This document shows, in pieces, positions 49,101 through 57,982 of a DNA stretch of 64,000 bases; position 1 is the first letter of the stretch, and the number at the start of each line of letters is the position of its first letter. The stretch is from NCBI GenBank assembly GCA_937135955.1, contig CAKZOB010000061.1, positions 1 through 64,000 on the forward strand, read 5' to 3'. The stretch is from an uncultured Anaerolineales bacterium. Lineage in GTDB: Bacteria; Chloroflexota; Anaerolineae; Aggregatilineales; Aggregatilineaceae. The position numbers and the translations under genes are program-made. The notes under the pieces are model-generated. The model saw only the letters and a program-made list of their open reading frames with translations. It did not search any database and was not told where the DNA came from.

Positions 49101-52028
49101 GTAGAGGCCCGCCTGCGGCGGCGTGAACGTATAGCGCGCCGTGCCGTCCGCGCCGGTGATCACCTGGGCGCTCTCGACCTCGATCTCCTGCTGTTGCCAG
49201 TCGTAGACGCCGAACTGCCCTTCGACGGGAATGCGTTCCCAGCGAATCTGGATGACCTTCACGTCAATCTTCTGTCCGGCTAGCGGTTGGCTTTGCGGGG
49301 TGACGGCGATCAGGTCTATATCTATCGGCACGCCTTCGCGCCCAAAGTAGCGATCGGCCCGCAGACCCACGTACACGTCGGCGGGATGGGCCAGCACCGA
49401 CGTTCGCCCGCTGATCACCTGGCCGCTCTCGTCCCACACCTGTCCCTCGACGGTGATGGTCATGGGGCGGCGCGAAGGGGCGCGCGTGTTCTCCAGGGTG
49501 AGGATGACCTGTCCGCTGGCGTCGGTGATTGCTTCGCCGCTCCCCAGGTTCTGCCAGTAAAAGTATTCCTGGGTGTCGTCGGCGAAGGAGTAGTGCCCAG
49601 GGCCGGTGTAATTGAACCAGGTAGCCTCGCCGATGGCGTTCCAACTCATCCTGGCGTTGCTCACTGGACCACCGAAGTAGTAAGAGGCGGTCATCAGTGC
49701 GCGCAGCGGGTCGCCCTGTACGATCTGATCATAGTCCGGCGTCAGTTCGACCTTGTATTCTGGCACGCGGAATTCAGCGATCGAGAAGGAGACCTGCGCG
49801 ACATAAGCGCCCTGGTAGATGGCATTGATATTGGCCTGGCCGAGCTGTACGTCGTCGGGGAGGCTGATTTCGCCGTTGAACGTGCCGAACTCGCTGAGCG
49901 GCAGGTCGCCTTCGAAGAGCAGTTGCCCGCCCCAGTTAACATCAATGGTGACGTGCACCTCCTGGGCTGTGGGCAGGCGGTAGGTCATGTCCTGGCGGTC
50001 GCGTATCGCCCCGCGGAAATAGACTTTTTCGCCAGGGCGGTAGATGGGGCGATCGGTATAGAGATAGCCGGCGGTAGTGGGCCGTTCGGCCCTATTCCAC
50101 GACATCCACACGCCGTAAATGCCCGGCCCTTCGGCCACTGCATAGACGAAGCGATCGCCATAGCCGGAGCGATCAACAGGCAGGCGCGCCACACCATCGC
50201 GCCCTGTCTCGCTACTGGCCACCTGTTTGCCATCTACATCATAGATGCGCACGGACACGCCCGCGATGGGGTCGGCGCTCTGGAGGTCAGTCACCCAGAT
50301 CAGCATCTCGTCGGGGCTGCTTTTGACGGTCAGGTTGGCGGTGACCACGCCGAGGGCCAGCGTCTCGGTGTAGCGATAGGGCGGGGTCTGTACGCGCAGC
50401 AGGTAGACGCCAGGCGCGAGTTGACCACCGTTTTCTGAGGCGAGCAGGACGTCGTCTACTCCGCGCAGCGCTGGCCCGGCATCGAGCGTTTGTTCCCACT
50501 GCCGCAGCGGAGGATGGTGCCGTGCTAGCCGCTCTAGCTCGTCGCCATAGGCCCGGATGGCCCTGCCGATCTGTCCCGTATCGAGGGGGTGCAGCCAGAA
50601 GCGCACCTTGGGTTTGCCCTGCACGCTCATGACGATGCGCGTGTCGTCGCGGTAGGCGCTGGTGAGCACAAAACGTTCGTAGGTGGGCAGCGCGGCCCAG
50701 GCTTCGAGCGCGCCAGTGCTGAAGCTGAAGGTGTAGTCTGTCTCGATGGCATTGCCGTAGACATCTTCTGCGCCCCGCTTGAAGCGGATGGTGTAGCGCG
50801 TCTCCGGCTGCGTGGCGAAGTCCAGGTACAGCGTCTGATCGCCGCTGACGACCGGCTTCCAGACAACGCCCTCCGGCTCGACGATCTCCACCTTGTCGGC
50901 GAAGGTCTGCGTGTTCATCGGTGATTTGAAAGTGATGGACACGCCCCCGCCAGGATATACATTGCGTTCGCCATTGGCCGGGTTCGTGTAATCAATGCCT
51001 GGCGCAGGCACGGTGCTGAAGGCGTAGGATAACCCCTGTTTGAGCGTGGCTTCGCCGGTGATGCCGCGCGCTGTGGGCGCGAGCGTCACCAGATAGGTGC
51101 TTTCCAGGCGGAGCAGTGCGTTGGGCTGGAAGCTCAATTGCCGACTGTCGTCGGTCCAGGTGAACTTACCCGCCACGCGCTCACCGCCAAAGAGCAGGGC
51201 GAACGCGGCCTCGGTGCTGGCGCGATCCATGGGCTGGCTGAACTGAATGGTCACTGGCGCTTCCAGGCGCACCCCGCTTTGACTGGGGTAGGGCGAGACG
51301 TTGAGGATTTCTGGGGCCAGCGTGCTGAAGCGCCAGACGAACGGCTCATCGAGCGTCGCACCCAGGGGGTCGGACAGGCCGGCTTCTACAGTCACCGTGT
51401 AGGTGGTGCCTCCGCTAAGCGGTTTGGATGGCGTGAACTGGTAGATTGACGTGTTGATCCATTCACCGCGCCCCTCTATGGCCGGTTTAAATGCCAGCGG
51501 GTCGGGCAGACCCTCCAGATCGCCGGTGTAGACCAGGGGCACCACCGGGCGGTTGAAGGCAACCGTGATCGTCGCGTCCGCGGCCACACCTTCGGCATTT
51601 TCCGCCGGAATCACGGCGCTCACTTGCAGGTGACCGATGGCCTGCACGAAGAATTTATGCGCCTCTTCGAGCGCTACTCCGTCGGCAGAACGCGCGTCTG
51701 TGCTCAGCGTCACGGTGTAGCGGGTGGCGCGTTGCCAGCCGCCCTGGGGGATGGCTTGCAAGGTGCGTTCGTCCGGCCAGGTGAACCGCAAGGGAACCGC
51801 CGGAGTCATCTGCCAGGCGGCTTCGATGCTGGCCGCATCCATGGGCTGATCGAAGATCACCGTGACGGCCTGGTCGGTGAGTACTTCTTCACCAGGGTAC
51901 GGCTGAATCTCGATAACGTGGGGTGGCAAGGGGGTGCTCCTTTCCTGGGCCAGTGACTGACTCACGCCCACCAGCAACAGGTTCAGCGCTGCCAGGCCAA
52001 ACCTTATAAGGAGTTTTCTGGTATTCAC
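46155..52028 (-). CDS. Bacterial alpha-2-macroglobulin
   Basis: A secreted giant of 1957 residues, probably a thioester trap against foreign proteases at the cell surface. A signal peptide (LLIRFGLAALNLLLVGVSQSLA) is followed by about four Ig-like repeats (35-430; each with a P-V-T-I-x-F-x-Q/R-P-M-D type strand). Macroglobulin domains follow, with RPIYRPGEKVYFRGAIRD and YVALR-like bait region parts. The thioester motif is PHQCIEQTISRFLPN (Cys1470, Gln1473), comparable to the CLEQ of E. coli YfhM. An alpha-toroid follows (YDGGWGWFAQMESNPYITAYAALGLIEARDAG). No lipobox is present, unlike YfhM, so it may be free or held by other means. The start is GTG 52028 with GGAGGGC before it. No penicillin-binding protein gene is adjacent, unlike the usual yfhM-pbpC pair. 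Confidence 0.9.
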   Translation of the reverse strand: MNTRKLLIRFGLAALNLLLVGVSQSLAQERSTPLPPHVIEIQPYPGEEVLTDQAVTVIFDQPMDAASIEAAWQMTPAVPLRFTWPDERTLQAIPQGGWQRATRYTVTLSTDARSADGVALEEAHKFFVQAIGHLQVSAVIPAENAEGVAADATITVAFNRPVVPLVYTGDLEGLPDPLAFKPAIEGRGEWINTSIYQFTPSKPLSGGTTYTVTVEAGLSDPLGATLDEPFVWRFSTLAPEILNVSPYPSQSGVRLEAPVTIQFSQPMDRASTEAAFALLFGGERVAGKFTWTDDSRQLSFQPNALLRLESTYLVTLAPTARGITGEATLKQGLSYAFSTVPAPGIDYTNPANGERNVYPGGGVSITFKSPMNTQTFADKVEIVEPEGVVWKPVVSGDQTLYLDFATQPETRYTIRFKRGAEDVYGNAIETDYTFSFSTGALEAWAALPTYERFVLTSAYRDDTRIVMSVQGKPKVRFWLHPLDTGQIGRAIRAYGDELERLARHHPPLRQWEQTLDAGPALRGVDDVLLASENGGQLAPGVYLLRVQTPPYRYTETLALGVVTANLTVKSSPDEMLIWVTDLQSADPIAGVSVRIYDVDGKQVASSETGRDGVARLPVDRSGYGDRFVYAVAEGPGIYGVWMSWNRAERPTTAGYLYTDRPIYRPGEKVYFRGAIRDRQDMTYRLPTAQEVHVTIDVNWGGQLLFEGDLPLSEFGTFNGEISLPDDVQLGQANINAIYQGAYVAQVSFSIAEFRVPEYKVELTPDYDQIVQGDPLRALMTASYYFGGPVSNARMSWNAIGEATWFNYTGPGHYSFADDTQEYFYWQNLGSGEAITDASGQVILTLENTRAPSRRPMTITVEGQVWDESGQVISGRTSVLAHPADVYVGLRADRYFGREGVPIDIDLIAVTPQSQPLAGQKIDVKVIQIRWERIPVEGQFGVYDWQQQEIEVESAQVITGADGTARYTFTPPQAGLYRIQALTRDIYERLNSATLRLWVTGTAPVWWGRPSNTIDLVADKESYQPGDTAEILIPTPFTGISYALIAIERASIQTYEVVRIEGSTLVYRLPITEEHVPTVHVSVVLVKGVDDETPNPSYRTGELALTVEPVNRRLEITITPSATRARPGETVTLALKAVDARGEPVSAEVGVVVTDLAILSLMPPNSVSLEERFYGPQQNYVYTDVALRALLDVLSDELIEQQTKREAEIAFAAPAAMSTAIPEIALGAADMATQEGAPQAVTIRQDFQQTPLWAPRVVTDANGQAVVTVTLPDNLTTWRVDARGLTADTLVGDQTTDVIATLPLLVRPVTPRFFVVGDRLALAAVINNNTAAEQTVQATLQASGVTLAGAATQSVTIPAGARARVEWWATVEDVPYVDLTFFAIGADGYQDAAKPMLATGPDGTIPVYRYTAPDTVGTGGVLRGEGARTEAISLPPSLDTDQGELTVHLDPSLAVTTVDALDYLKNFPHQCIEQTISRFLPNVMTYRALKSLGLDDPELAANLRTVLNEALARLAREQNYDGGWGWFAQMESNPYITAYAALGLIEARDAGFEIDAMMIDRALNFVRSDLIRPAVDTPAWQLNRQAFYLYVFARAGQVRAAELDALFDRRLELDTWALAFLLMAYQQFDPADDAIPALVSDLQTAAILSATGAHWEETKRDWWNWSSDTRSTAIALAALARVQPQNELLPNVVRWLMVARQGDHWATTQETAWAVMALTDWMVASGELRGDYDYQAVLNGQGLAEGTVTPETVRAGQVLRVAVRDLLRDEINRLTIARSAGEGVLYYTAHLKTRLWASEAKPISRGITVSREYFRADDPDTPITAAKVGDVITVRVTITLPQEIYYFVLEDPIPAGTEPVDTSLLTTSQLNQPPTIRPTYDPRWYWGWWLFDRSELRDEQLNLYADFLPRGTYVYTYQVRATIPGEFQTMPSHAYAFYFPEVFGRGAGTLFTVTPAAE

Positions 52029-52102
52029 AGGTGCCCTCCGTCATCATATAGCCTGCAAAGCAGTGTGTCTTTAGGACGTACCTGGGCTATGGAAAGTTCC
52101 GG

Positions 52103-52125
52103 TCGAACGGTTCGATCGCATTATA
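52103..52125 (-). promoter_or_regulatory. -10 box and palindromic operator of the macroglobulin gene
   Basis: On the minus strand a perfect TATAAT box reads at 52125-52120. About five bases downstream, at the expected transcription start, lies TCGAAC-G-GTTCGA (52103-52115), a perfect 13-base palindrome. There is no good -35 box, so an activator may be needed or the boxes may be fortuitous. The site resembles LexA-like half sites (GAAC/GTTC) but with too short a spacer for the usual box. Confidence 0.45.
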
Positions 52126-52223
52126 GGGCCGATTGGCAATCTGGGCTGTGTATCAGGGTAATCGCATCAAAACCAGCCAGCAGAGCCATGGGCAGAATAA
52201 GCTCAGGTGTGATCTTCTGGTTG

Positions 52224-52314
52224 ACCTCACCCCCGCTCGGCGCTGGCGCGCCTCGCGCCCCCTCTCCGACGCGGAGAGGGGGCAAGCCGAGCGAAGCGAG
52301 GCTGGGGGTGAGGT
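52224..52314. repeat. Large palindromic repeat element
   Basis: A 91-base nested palindrome: ACCTCACCCCC (52224-52234) with GGGGGTGAGGT (52304-52314), GCTCGGC with GCCGAGC (52286-52292), and GCCCCCTCTCC (52257-52267) with GGAGAGGGGGC (52273-52283) over a five-base loop. It shares the CTCACCCC / GGGGTGAG ends with repeats A and B, so all may belong to one GC-rich intergenic family. The rest of the 52029-52433 gap holds the two flanking promoters. Confidence 0.8.
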
Positions 52315-52433
52315 AAAGCGGCAAGCGGTTTGAGGCAATCCCCCTGGGCTGTGTATGCCCAACTGCGATGGGTTGAGGGATAATATGAAGAGGGGCAGAC
52401 ATTTGTGAGGTATTACCTGGCAAAGGAGACGCT

Positions 52434-53987
52434 GTGAAGGAAGCAGACCGTCGCGTGGCAGAGGGCATCCTCTTCACCGACTTCTATCAATTGACCATGG
52501 GGCAGCTCTACTATCGCATGGGGCTGCACGAGAAGACCGTTCAATTCGATCATTTCTTCCGCGACTATCCCGACTACGGCGCACACAAAGCGGGTTACTG
52601 CGTCAACGCGGGCCTGGAATGGTTGCTCGACTGGATGGCCGAAGCGCGCCTGACAGCCGACGACATCGAGTATCTGCGCGCCCAGCAGGGGCGCACCGGG
52701 CGGCGACTCTTTGCCGACGACTTCCTGCAATGGCTGGCGGCCAACGGCACCTTTGAGGGCCTCACCATTCACGCCATCCCCGAAGGGCGCGTTGTGCACC
52801 CCAACGTCCCGCTGACGGTGGTGCAGGGGCCGATGGTGCCCGCGCAGTTGCTCGAAACAGCCCTGCTCAATCACCTGAATTACCAGACGCTCATCGCCAC
52901 CAAAGCCGCGCGGATGCACGACAGCGGGCGCGGACGCCTGTTATTGGAGTTCGGGGTACGGCGGGCGCACGATCGGGGCGCAAATGCAGGGGCGCGCGCC
53001 GCGCTGATCGGCGGAGCGAATTTCACTTCGAACGTCGGCATTTCGCGCGTGCTGGGCTACCCGCCCAAAGGCACCCATGCGCACAGCATGGTGCAGGTAT
53101 TCATGGCTCTGGGCATGGGCGAACTGGGCGCTTTCCGCGCCTACGCCGAACTTTACCCGGACGACTGCCTGTTGCTGGTGGACACCATAGATACTCTGCA
53201 GAGCGGCATCCCCAACGCGATCACCGTCTTCGAAGAGCTGCGGCGCAAAGGCCACAAACCGGTGGGTATTCGCCTGGATTCGGGCGACCTGGCCTACTTG
53301 AGCATTCAGGCAGCTAAAATGCTCAACGCGGCGGGCTTTCCGGACACGGTGATCGTGCTCTCGAACAACCTGGACGAGCTAGTCATCTGGCAGATCATCA
53401 CGCAAATTCGCGATGAAGCGCCGCGCTGGGGGATTGACGCCGATCACCTGATCAATCGGCTGGTCTTTGGCGTGGGCACGCGGCTGATCACGTCGTGGGG
53501 CGAGCCGGCACTGGGCGGCGTCTACAAACTGGTGGCTGTGTGCGATGGCGGCAAGTGGGTACCGGCGATCAAGCTCTCCGATTCGCCGGACAAGACGCCG
53601 AACCCCGGCCACAAGCGCGTCTGGCGCGTCTACGATATGCGCGGCAAAGCCACCGCCGATCTGCTCAGCCTGGAGGACGAAGACCCGCGCGCTATGGATC
53701 GCGTGATCTTGCGCCATCCGTCCGACCACACCAAGTGTCGTGCCTTGGGCCGCGACGAGATTTCCGAGATCGAGCCGTTGCTGGTCGAGGTGCTGCGGCA
53801 GGGTAAGCTGGTGTACGACCTGCCCACTATTGAGCAGATGCGCGCTATTCGCCAGGCGGATATCGAACGGCTCGATCCAGGCGTGCGGCGACTGGTCAAC
53901 CCGCACATCTACCATGTGTCGCTCACGCAGGCGCTATGGGATGTCAAGCAGTCTTTGGTGGATTCGGCGGCCCGGCTGAGTCAGTGA
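52434..53987 (+). CDS. pncB: Nicotinate phosphoribosyltransferase
   Basis: First step of the NAD salvage pathway from nicotinate; 517 residues, normal for the long bacterial form. Characteristic stretches are [17 protein letters not shown] at the N terminus (substrate-binding Tyr/Gln), [68 protein letters not shown], and [23 protein letters not shown]. The start is GTG 52434, six bases after AAAGGAGA. With nadK in the same window, NAD metabolism is represented twice, but the genes are not linked. Confidence 0.95.
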   Translation: MKEADRRVAEGILFTDFYQLTMGQLYYRMGLHEKTVQFDHFFRDYPDYGAHKAGYCVNAGLEWLLDWMAEARLTADDIEYLRAQQGRTGRRLFADDFLQWLAANGTFEGLTIHAIPEGRVVHPNVPLTVVQGPMVPAQLLETALLNHLNYQTLIATKAARMHDSGRGRLLLEFGVRRAHDRGANAGARAALIGGANFTSNVGISRVLGYPPKGTHAHSMVQVFMALGMGELGAFRAYAELYPDDCLLLVDTIDTLQSGIPNAITVFEELRRKGHKPVGIRLDSGDLAYLSIQAAKMLNAAGFPDTVIVLSNNLDELVIWQIITQIRDEAPRWGIDADHLINRLVFGVGTRLITSWGEPALGGVYKLVAVCDGGKWVPAIKLSDSPDKTPNPGHKRVWRVYDMRGKATADLLSLEDEDPRAMDRVILRHPSDHTKCRALGRDEISEIEPLLVEVLRQGKLVYDLPTIEQMRAIRQADIERLDPGVRRLVNPHIYHVSLTQALWDVKQSLVDSAARLSQ

Positions 53988-54046
53988 TAGCGCCGGGTTC
54001 TACGGCCTGAATACCTGGCCCATTTGAGCGCTGCGGCGGGGCGTGC

Positions 54047-55264
54047 TCACAGCTCAGACGACCAGATGTCGCTTTCGTCCAGCACACGGGCGGTCGTCCA
54101 GCAGGCATGCGCCGCCCGCTCGACCGTTTCCGGCGCGATCGCGTGTATGGTGTCACTCACTTGCGCCCAGTGTGGAATCAGGCCAGTGACGCGGTCGTAG
54201 CCCATCAGGGCGACGGCGCGCAGGTCGCGATCGCGCAGCAGGGCGACTTCATCCAGCGAGAGCATGGGTTTGCCCATCAATCCCAGGTCAGGGCGGGCGT
54301 CGGCCACGCGCTCCATGACGCGCACCGCGTCGGGGTGGGGGTAGTAATAGGCGTAGGGGCTGATCCCGTGCCGTGTGACCCAGCACAACTCCCCGGCCCC
54401 CACATTGGCTACCACCACCCACAGAGCATCACGCCACGCCTCACCGTAGGCAGTCGCCAGCATATCGGCTCCGGTGGAGGTGGCCGTGCCGCTGCCGGTG
54501 AAGGCCAGCACGACCTCGGTGTGTTCCAAGGGATGGCGAGCCAGTGTGTGGGCCAGCCCCAGCAACACGGCGACGCCGGAGGCATTGCCAATCGCGCCGC
54601 TGACTTCTGGACCGCTTTCGTCGGCGATGGCCAGGCCTGCTGAGCCCAGGGCCGATATTCCTATCATCCCTCGTAGCCCGCGCCAGCGTCCTTTTTTGCC
54701 CGCCAGCACAGATAGCACACCGCCCACTAGCGCCATGAGCGTGATCCCGCCCAGCGTATAGGGCAGATGACGCGCAAGGCGGGGGTTAGTGGACAGACGG
54801 TGTACGCCTGAGTCCAGGTGCGCCAGAAAGACGACGCGGCGCTGAGCGCGGCGGCGCGGCGGGATACGCACGATCACGTTCTGCGATTCCCCGCGCGGCA
54901 CCCAGGTTTCCCAGACCATCGGGCGGGCCAGGAAAGCGTCACGGCTGATGACGCTCAGCCCGGTGCAGAGCAACCCTGTGACAACCTGCGTCTGACGGTG
55001 GCGACGCAGTCCGAGGAGCAGACTCAGCCCTGCCAGAGTCGCCAGGGGAACTAGCCGGTAGCGCAGTCCGTCCACGCTGCGGAAGGGCTGACTGTTCGTT
55101 TCCCAGCGGGGGTTGATCTGCCGGATGGTCTCCTGCACATAGGCGGCGGCAGCGCGTTCGGCGGCGCTGGCCGGGCGACGTGGGCCGATGGTCACGCTCA
55201 AGTGACGAATGTGTTTGAGGAGCGCGTCGGCATTCAGATCGTCAGGTGCGTTCAGGTCAGCCAT
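54047..55264 (-). CDS. M28-like protein with degenerate active site and membrane segments
   Basis: A protein of about 405 residues related to M28 zinc aminopeptidases. The fold is recognisable from VVFLAHLDSG (normal HxD), SGAIGNASGVAVLLGLAHTLA, VVLAFTGSGTATSTGADML and PHWAQVSDTIHAI. The metal-bridging Asp of the usual DNASG is Gly here (IGNASG), and the usual catalytic and metal Glu-Glu pair is replaced by Ser-Gly in FTGSG. Two hydrophobic regions (about 70-85 and 165-190, LGGITLMALVGGVLSVLAG) may be membrane segments. It is probably not a working peptidase; binding or regulation is possible. The start is uncertain: ATG 55264 is preferred; 55273 and 55321 are alternatives. Confidence 0.72.
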   Translation of the reverse strand: MADLNAPDDLNADALLKHIRHLSVTIGPRRPASAAERAAAAYVQETIRQINPRWETNSQPFRSVDGLRYRLVPLATLAGLSLLLGLRRHRQTQVVTGLLCTGLSVISRDAFLARPMVWETWVPRGESQNVIVRIPPRRRAQRRVVFLAHLDSGVHRLSTNPRLARHLPYTLGGITLMALVGGVLSVLAGKKGRWRGLRGMIGISALGSAGLAIADESGPEVSGAIGNASGVAVLLGLAHTLARHPLEHTEVVLAFTGSGTATSTGADMLATAYGEAWRDALWVVVANVGAGELCWVTRHGISPYAYYYPHPDAVRVMERVADARPDLGLMGKPMLSLDEVALLRDRDLRAVALMGYDRVTGLIPHWAQVSDTIHAIAPETVERAAHACWTTARVLDESDIWSSEL

Positions 55265-55388
55265 GGACTCCATCCCTGTCGCAAGGGAGACAACGCCCTG
55301 CCAGGCAAGCGCACGGATCACAGGGGCGCTTTCGCCGCCAAGTATGCCTCAACTCGCAGAAAATGGCACATGGCACGTCTGTTAAACA

Positions 55389-55558
55389 GGTGCGTGCAAA
55401 ATGTGACAGGCAATTTGTGGCAGCCTGCTGCCCCTCACCCCTCAATCCCCTCTCCTTCGTGACGGCGTCGCGGGGCGAGGGGACTTGCTGTCTCTCGTGC
55501 GAGCGCTCCCCTTCGCCCACAGCGCAGGAGAAGGGGCCGGGGGTTGAGGGCCATCGGC
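55389..55558. repeat. Dispersed intergenic repeat, copy B
   Basis: Second copy of the element at 31431-31593, same orientation. Shared landmarks in order are TGCAAAATGTGACAGGCA, CTGCTGCCCCTCACCCCTC, GGGGACTTGCTGTCTCTCG, GCGAGCGCTCCC and GGGGGTTGAGGGCCATCGG. It also lies between two divergent genes. The remaining bases of the 55265-55682 gap hold no gene. Confidence 0.75.
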
Positions 55559-55682
55559 TCAAGATGTGGGTAATGATAAGGTCTGAAGGAGAGGGAACCT
55601 TTGCGGATAGCCGAACGTCTTAGGTGTAGCACGGAGGGTTGTGTGCAGCGCAGCAGCTCATGAGCTACGAGGAGGCACGATC

Positions 55683-57848
55683 ATGCGACGGTTGTGTATC
55701 GCTTTAGGGATAGTCATGTTACTGGTCGCGCAGAGTGGGCTGGCCCTGGCCACCACGCCGCCCGAAGCCCGGCTGCAACAGTCTGCGCAACGCGACAAAG
55801 GCGTGATCATCGAGGAACATCGGGTGAGTGTCGAGATTGACAATCAGGTCGCTGTCACGCGCATTGAGCAGGTGTTCTTCAACGACAGTTCCTTTGTGGC
55901 CGAGGGCACCTACGTCTTTCCGCTGCCGATGGGCGCGGCAGTCTCCGACCTGGTGATGTGGGTGGACGGCAAGCCGGTCGAGGCGAAGATTCTCGACGCA
56001 GACGAAGCGCGCCGCATCTATGACGAGATCGTCCGGCGGATGCGCGATCCAGCGTTGCTGGAATATGTGGGCGCGGGCGCGATTCAGGCCAGCGTTTTTC
56101 CCATCCAGCCGTACTCCGAGGTGAAGATCGAGATCGAATACGGCCAGCTACTGCCGGTCGAAGACGGGTTGGTGCACTACAGGTACCCGCTGCGCACTGA
56201 GCATCTGAGCCGTTACCCTGTAGAACGCCTGAGTATCAGTGTCAGTGTGCGTTCCAACGATCCTATCAGCACTGTGTATTCGCCCACTCACCGCATTGCC
56301 ATCTCGCGCCAGGGCGAGTACGCCTTTCGAGTCGGCTACGAGAATACCTACGTTCGCCCCGAAAGCGATTTCAGCCTGTACTACGGCCTGGCGAGCGAGG
56401 AGATCAACGCCAATCTGCTGTCTTACCGCGAAAGCGCGCGCGAGGATGGTTTCTTCACCCTGATGATTGCTCCGCCGCTACAGGCCGATGCCGATCGCAT
56501 CGTCCCCAAGGATGTGATCGTTGTCCTTGATCAGTCTGGCTCGATGCACGGCGAGAAGTGGGAGCAGGCGCGCAAGGCGGTCGAGTTCGTGCTGGAGAAC
56601 CTGAACCGGCGCGATCGCTTCAATGTAATTGCCTTCAGTACGGGCTATCGCGTCTTTGCCGACGATCTGCAACCCGTGAGCGTGGCCGACGAAGCGATTG
56701 AATGGGTGCAGGGGCTGGAGGCCATCGGCGGTACTGACATTGATGGCGCGCTGAGCGAGGCCCTGCGCATGGCCGACCGCGAGCGTTCGACGGTGGTACT
56801 GTTCCTGACTGACGGCCTGCCAACCGAGGGCGAGACCGACGTGGCCAGGATATTGGCGCACGTGGAAAAGCTCGCACCTCCTAACGTGCGCATTTTCACC
56901 TTTGGCGTGGGCGATGATGTGGATACCTTCCTGCTCGACCAGCTCTGGCAACGTTTCCGTGGGGCAGGGACATACGTCCGGCCCGGCGAGCGCGTGGACG
57001 ACGAGGTGAGCAGCCTCTACAACAAGATCAGCGCACCCGTGCTCACCGACATCGAGTTGGAAGTCGAAGGGGTGCGCGTGGAAGAGTTGTTCCCCGCCGA
57101 GCCGCTGCCTGACCTGTTTGCTGGCACCCAGTTGATCATCGTCGGGCGCTACCGCGATGGCGGCCCGGCGACGATCCGGCTGGAAGGCAATCTTGATGGA
57201 CAGCGCAAGGTCTATACCTACGAGGTGGAGTTTCGCGAGCGCGCAGGCGGTGAGGCGTTCATCGCCCGTCTATGGGCCACGCGCAAGATCGGTGCGCTGC
57301 TCAATGCCATTCGCCTGCACGGCGAAGACCCCGAACTGGTGGATAGCGTGATCCGGCTGAGCATCCGTTACGGGATCATCACGCCGTACACGTCATTCCT
57401 AATCACCGAAGACGACATCTTCACGGAAGAGGGTCGCGAAGAGGTGCAGATGCGCTTCGAGGCCGAGGCCGGAGCCGCCTTCGCTGCTCCGTCTGGCGCG
57501 GCGGCAGTAGACGCGGCAGAAGCTGCGGCAGGGCTTTCTGGCGCAAACGCTCCGCTGAGCGCTCCTGCGCCTATGCCAACCATGGTGGCCCCTGGTGAGG
57601 AGACGAAGTTCGCGACCGGCGAGCAAGTCATCCGCTATGTGGGCGACCGCACGTTCGTCTGGCGCGATGGTGTCTGGGTGGACACGCTCTACGATGCCGA
57701 TCGCATGACGCCAGAACGGATCGTCTTTCTCAGTGACGAGTACTTCGCGCTGCTGGATCGCGATCCTCAGATCGGCGAGTTTCTGGCGTTGGGCGAGCAG
57801 GTGCTGTTCGTCTGGGAAGGGCAGGCCTACCAGATCGTCCCGCAGTAG
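55683..57848 (+). CDS. VIT and von Willebrand A domain protein (ITIH-like)
   Basis: A secreted protein of 721 residues with the domain order of inter-alpha-trypsin-inhibitor heavy chains. A signal peptide (RRLCIALGIVMLLVAQSGLALA) comes first. A VIT domain follows (about 35-165: HRVSVEIDNQVAVTRIEQVFFNDSSFVAEGTYVFPLP, ARRIYDEIVRRMRDPALLEYVG, FPIQPYSEVKIEIEY). A VWA domain (about 275-460) has an intact metal site: DQSGSMHG with Asp283, GGTDIDGAL and FLTDGLPTEGETD. A C-terminal helical and low-complexity part (Ala-rich, about 600-640) ends with a beta domain. The role is probably surface adhesion or matrix binding. ATG 55683 follows GAGGAGGCACGATC. Confidence 0.88.
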   Translation: MRRLCIALGIVMLLVAQSGLALATTPPEARLQQSAQRDKGVIIEEHRVSVEIDNQVAVTRIEQVFFNDSSFVAEGTYVFPLPMGAAVSDLVMWVDGKPVEAKILDADEARRIYDEIVRRMRDPALLEYVGAGAIQASVFPIQPYSEVKIEIEYGQLLPVEDGLVHYRYPLRTEHLSRYPVERLSISVSVRSNDPISTVYSPTHRIAISRQGEYAFRVGYENTYVRPESDFSLYYGLASEEINANLLSYRESAREDGFFTLMIAPPLQADADRIVPKDVIVVLDQSGSMHGEKWEQARKAVEFVLENLNRRDRFNVIAFSTGYRVFADDLQPVSVADEAIEWVQGLEAIGGTDIDGALSEALRMADRERSTVVLFLTDGLPTEGETDVARILAHVEKLAPPNVRIFTFGVGDDVDTFLLDQLWQRFRGAGTYVRPGERVDDEVSSLYNKISAPVLTDIELEVEGVRVEELFPAEPLPDLFAGTQLIIVGRYRDGGPATIRLEGNLDGQRKVYTYEVEFRERAGGEAFIARLWATRKIGALLNAIRLHGEDPELVDSVIRLSIRYGIITPYTSFLITEDDIFTEEGREEVQMRFEAEAGAAFAAPSGAAAVDAAEAAAGLSGANAPLSAPAPMPTMVAPGEETKFATGEQVIRYVGDRTFVWRDGVWVDTLYDADRMTPERIVFLSDEYFALLDRDPQIGEFLALGEQVLFVWEGQAYQIVPQ

Positions 57849-57918
57849 CGGACGAGTTTCTGCCTGGTCAGTATCTGGCGGCTGGCCTTTGGGCTGGCCG
57901 CCATGACTTTTGGGGCGC

Positions 57919-57947
57919 TTGTGAGCAAACCAGGGCCGGGCTACAAT
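57919..57947 (+). promoter_or_regulatory. Promoter of the lipoprotein gene
   Basis: TTGTGA (57919-57924), 17 bases, TACAAT (57942-57947), reading into the lipoprotein gene 36 bases further on. Confidence 0.55.
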
Positions 57948-57982
57948 GCAGAACAATCACGGATGGCAACAAGGAGCGTGCC

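Noticed and set aside
52065-52333. ORFs in the gap before pncB
   Set aside because: They are made of the palindromic repeat; their composition is not protein-like.
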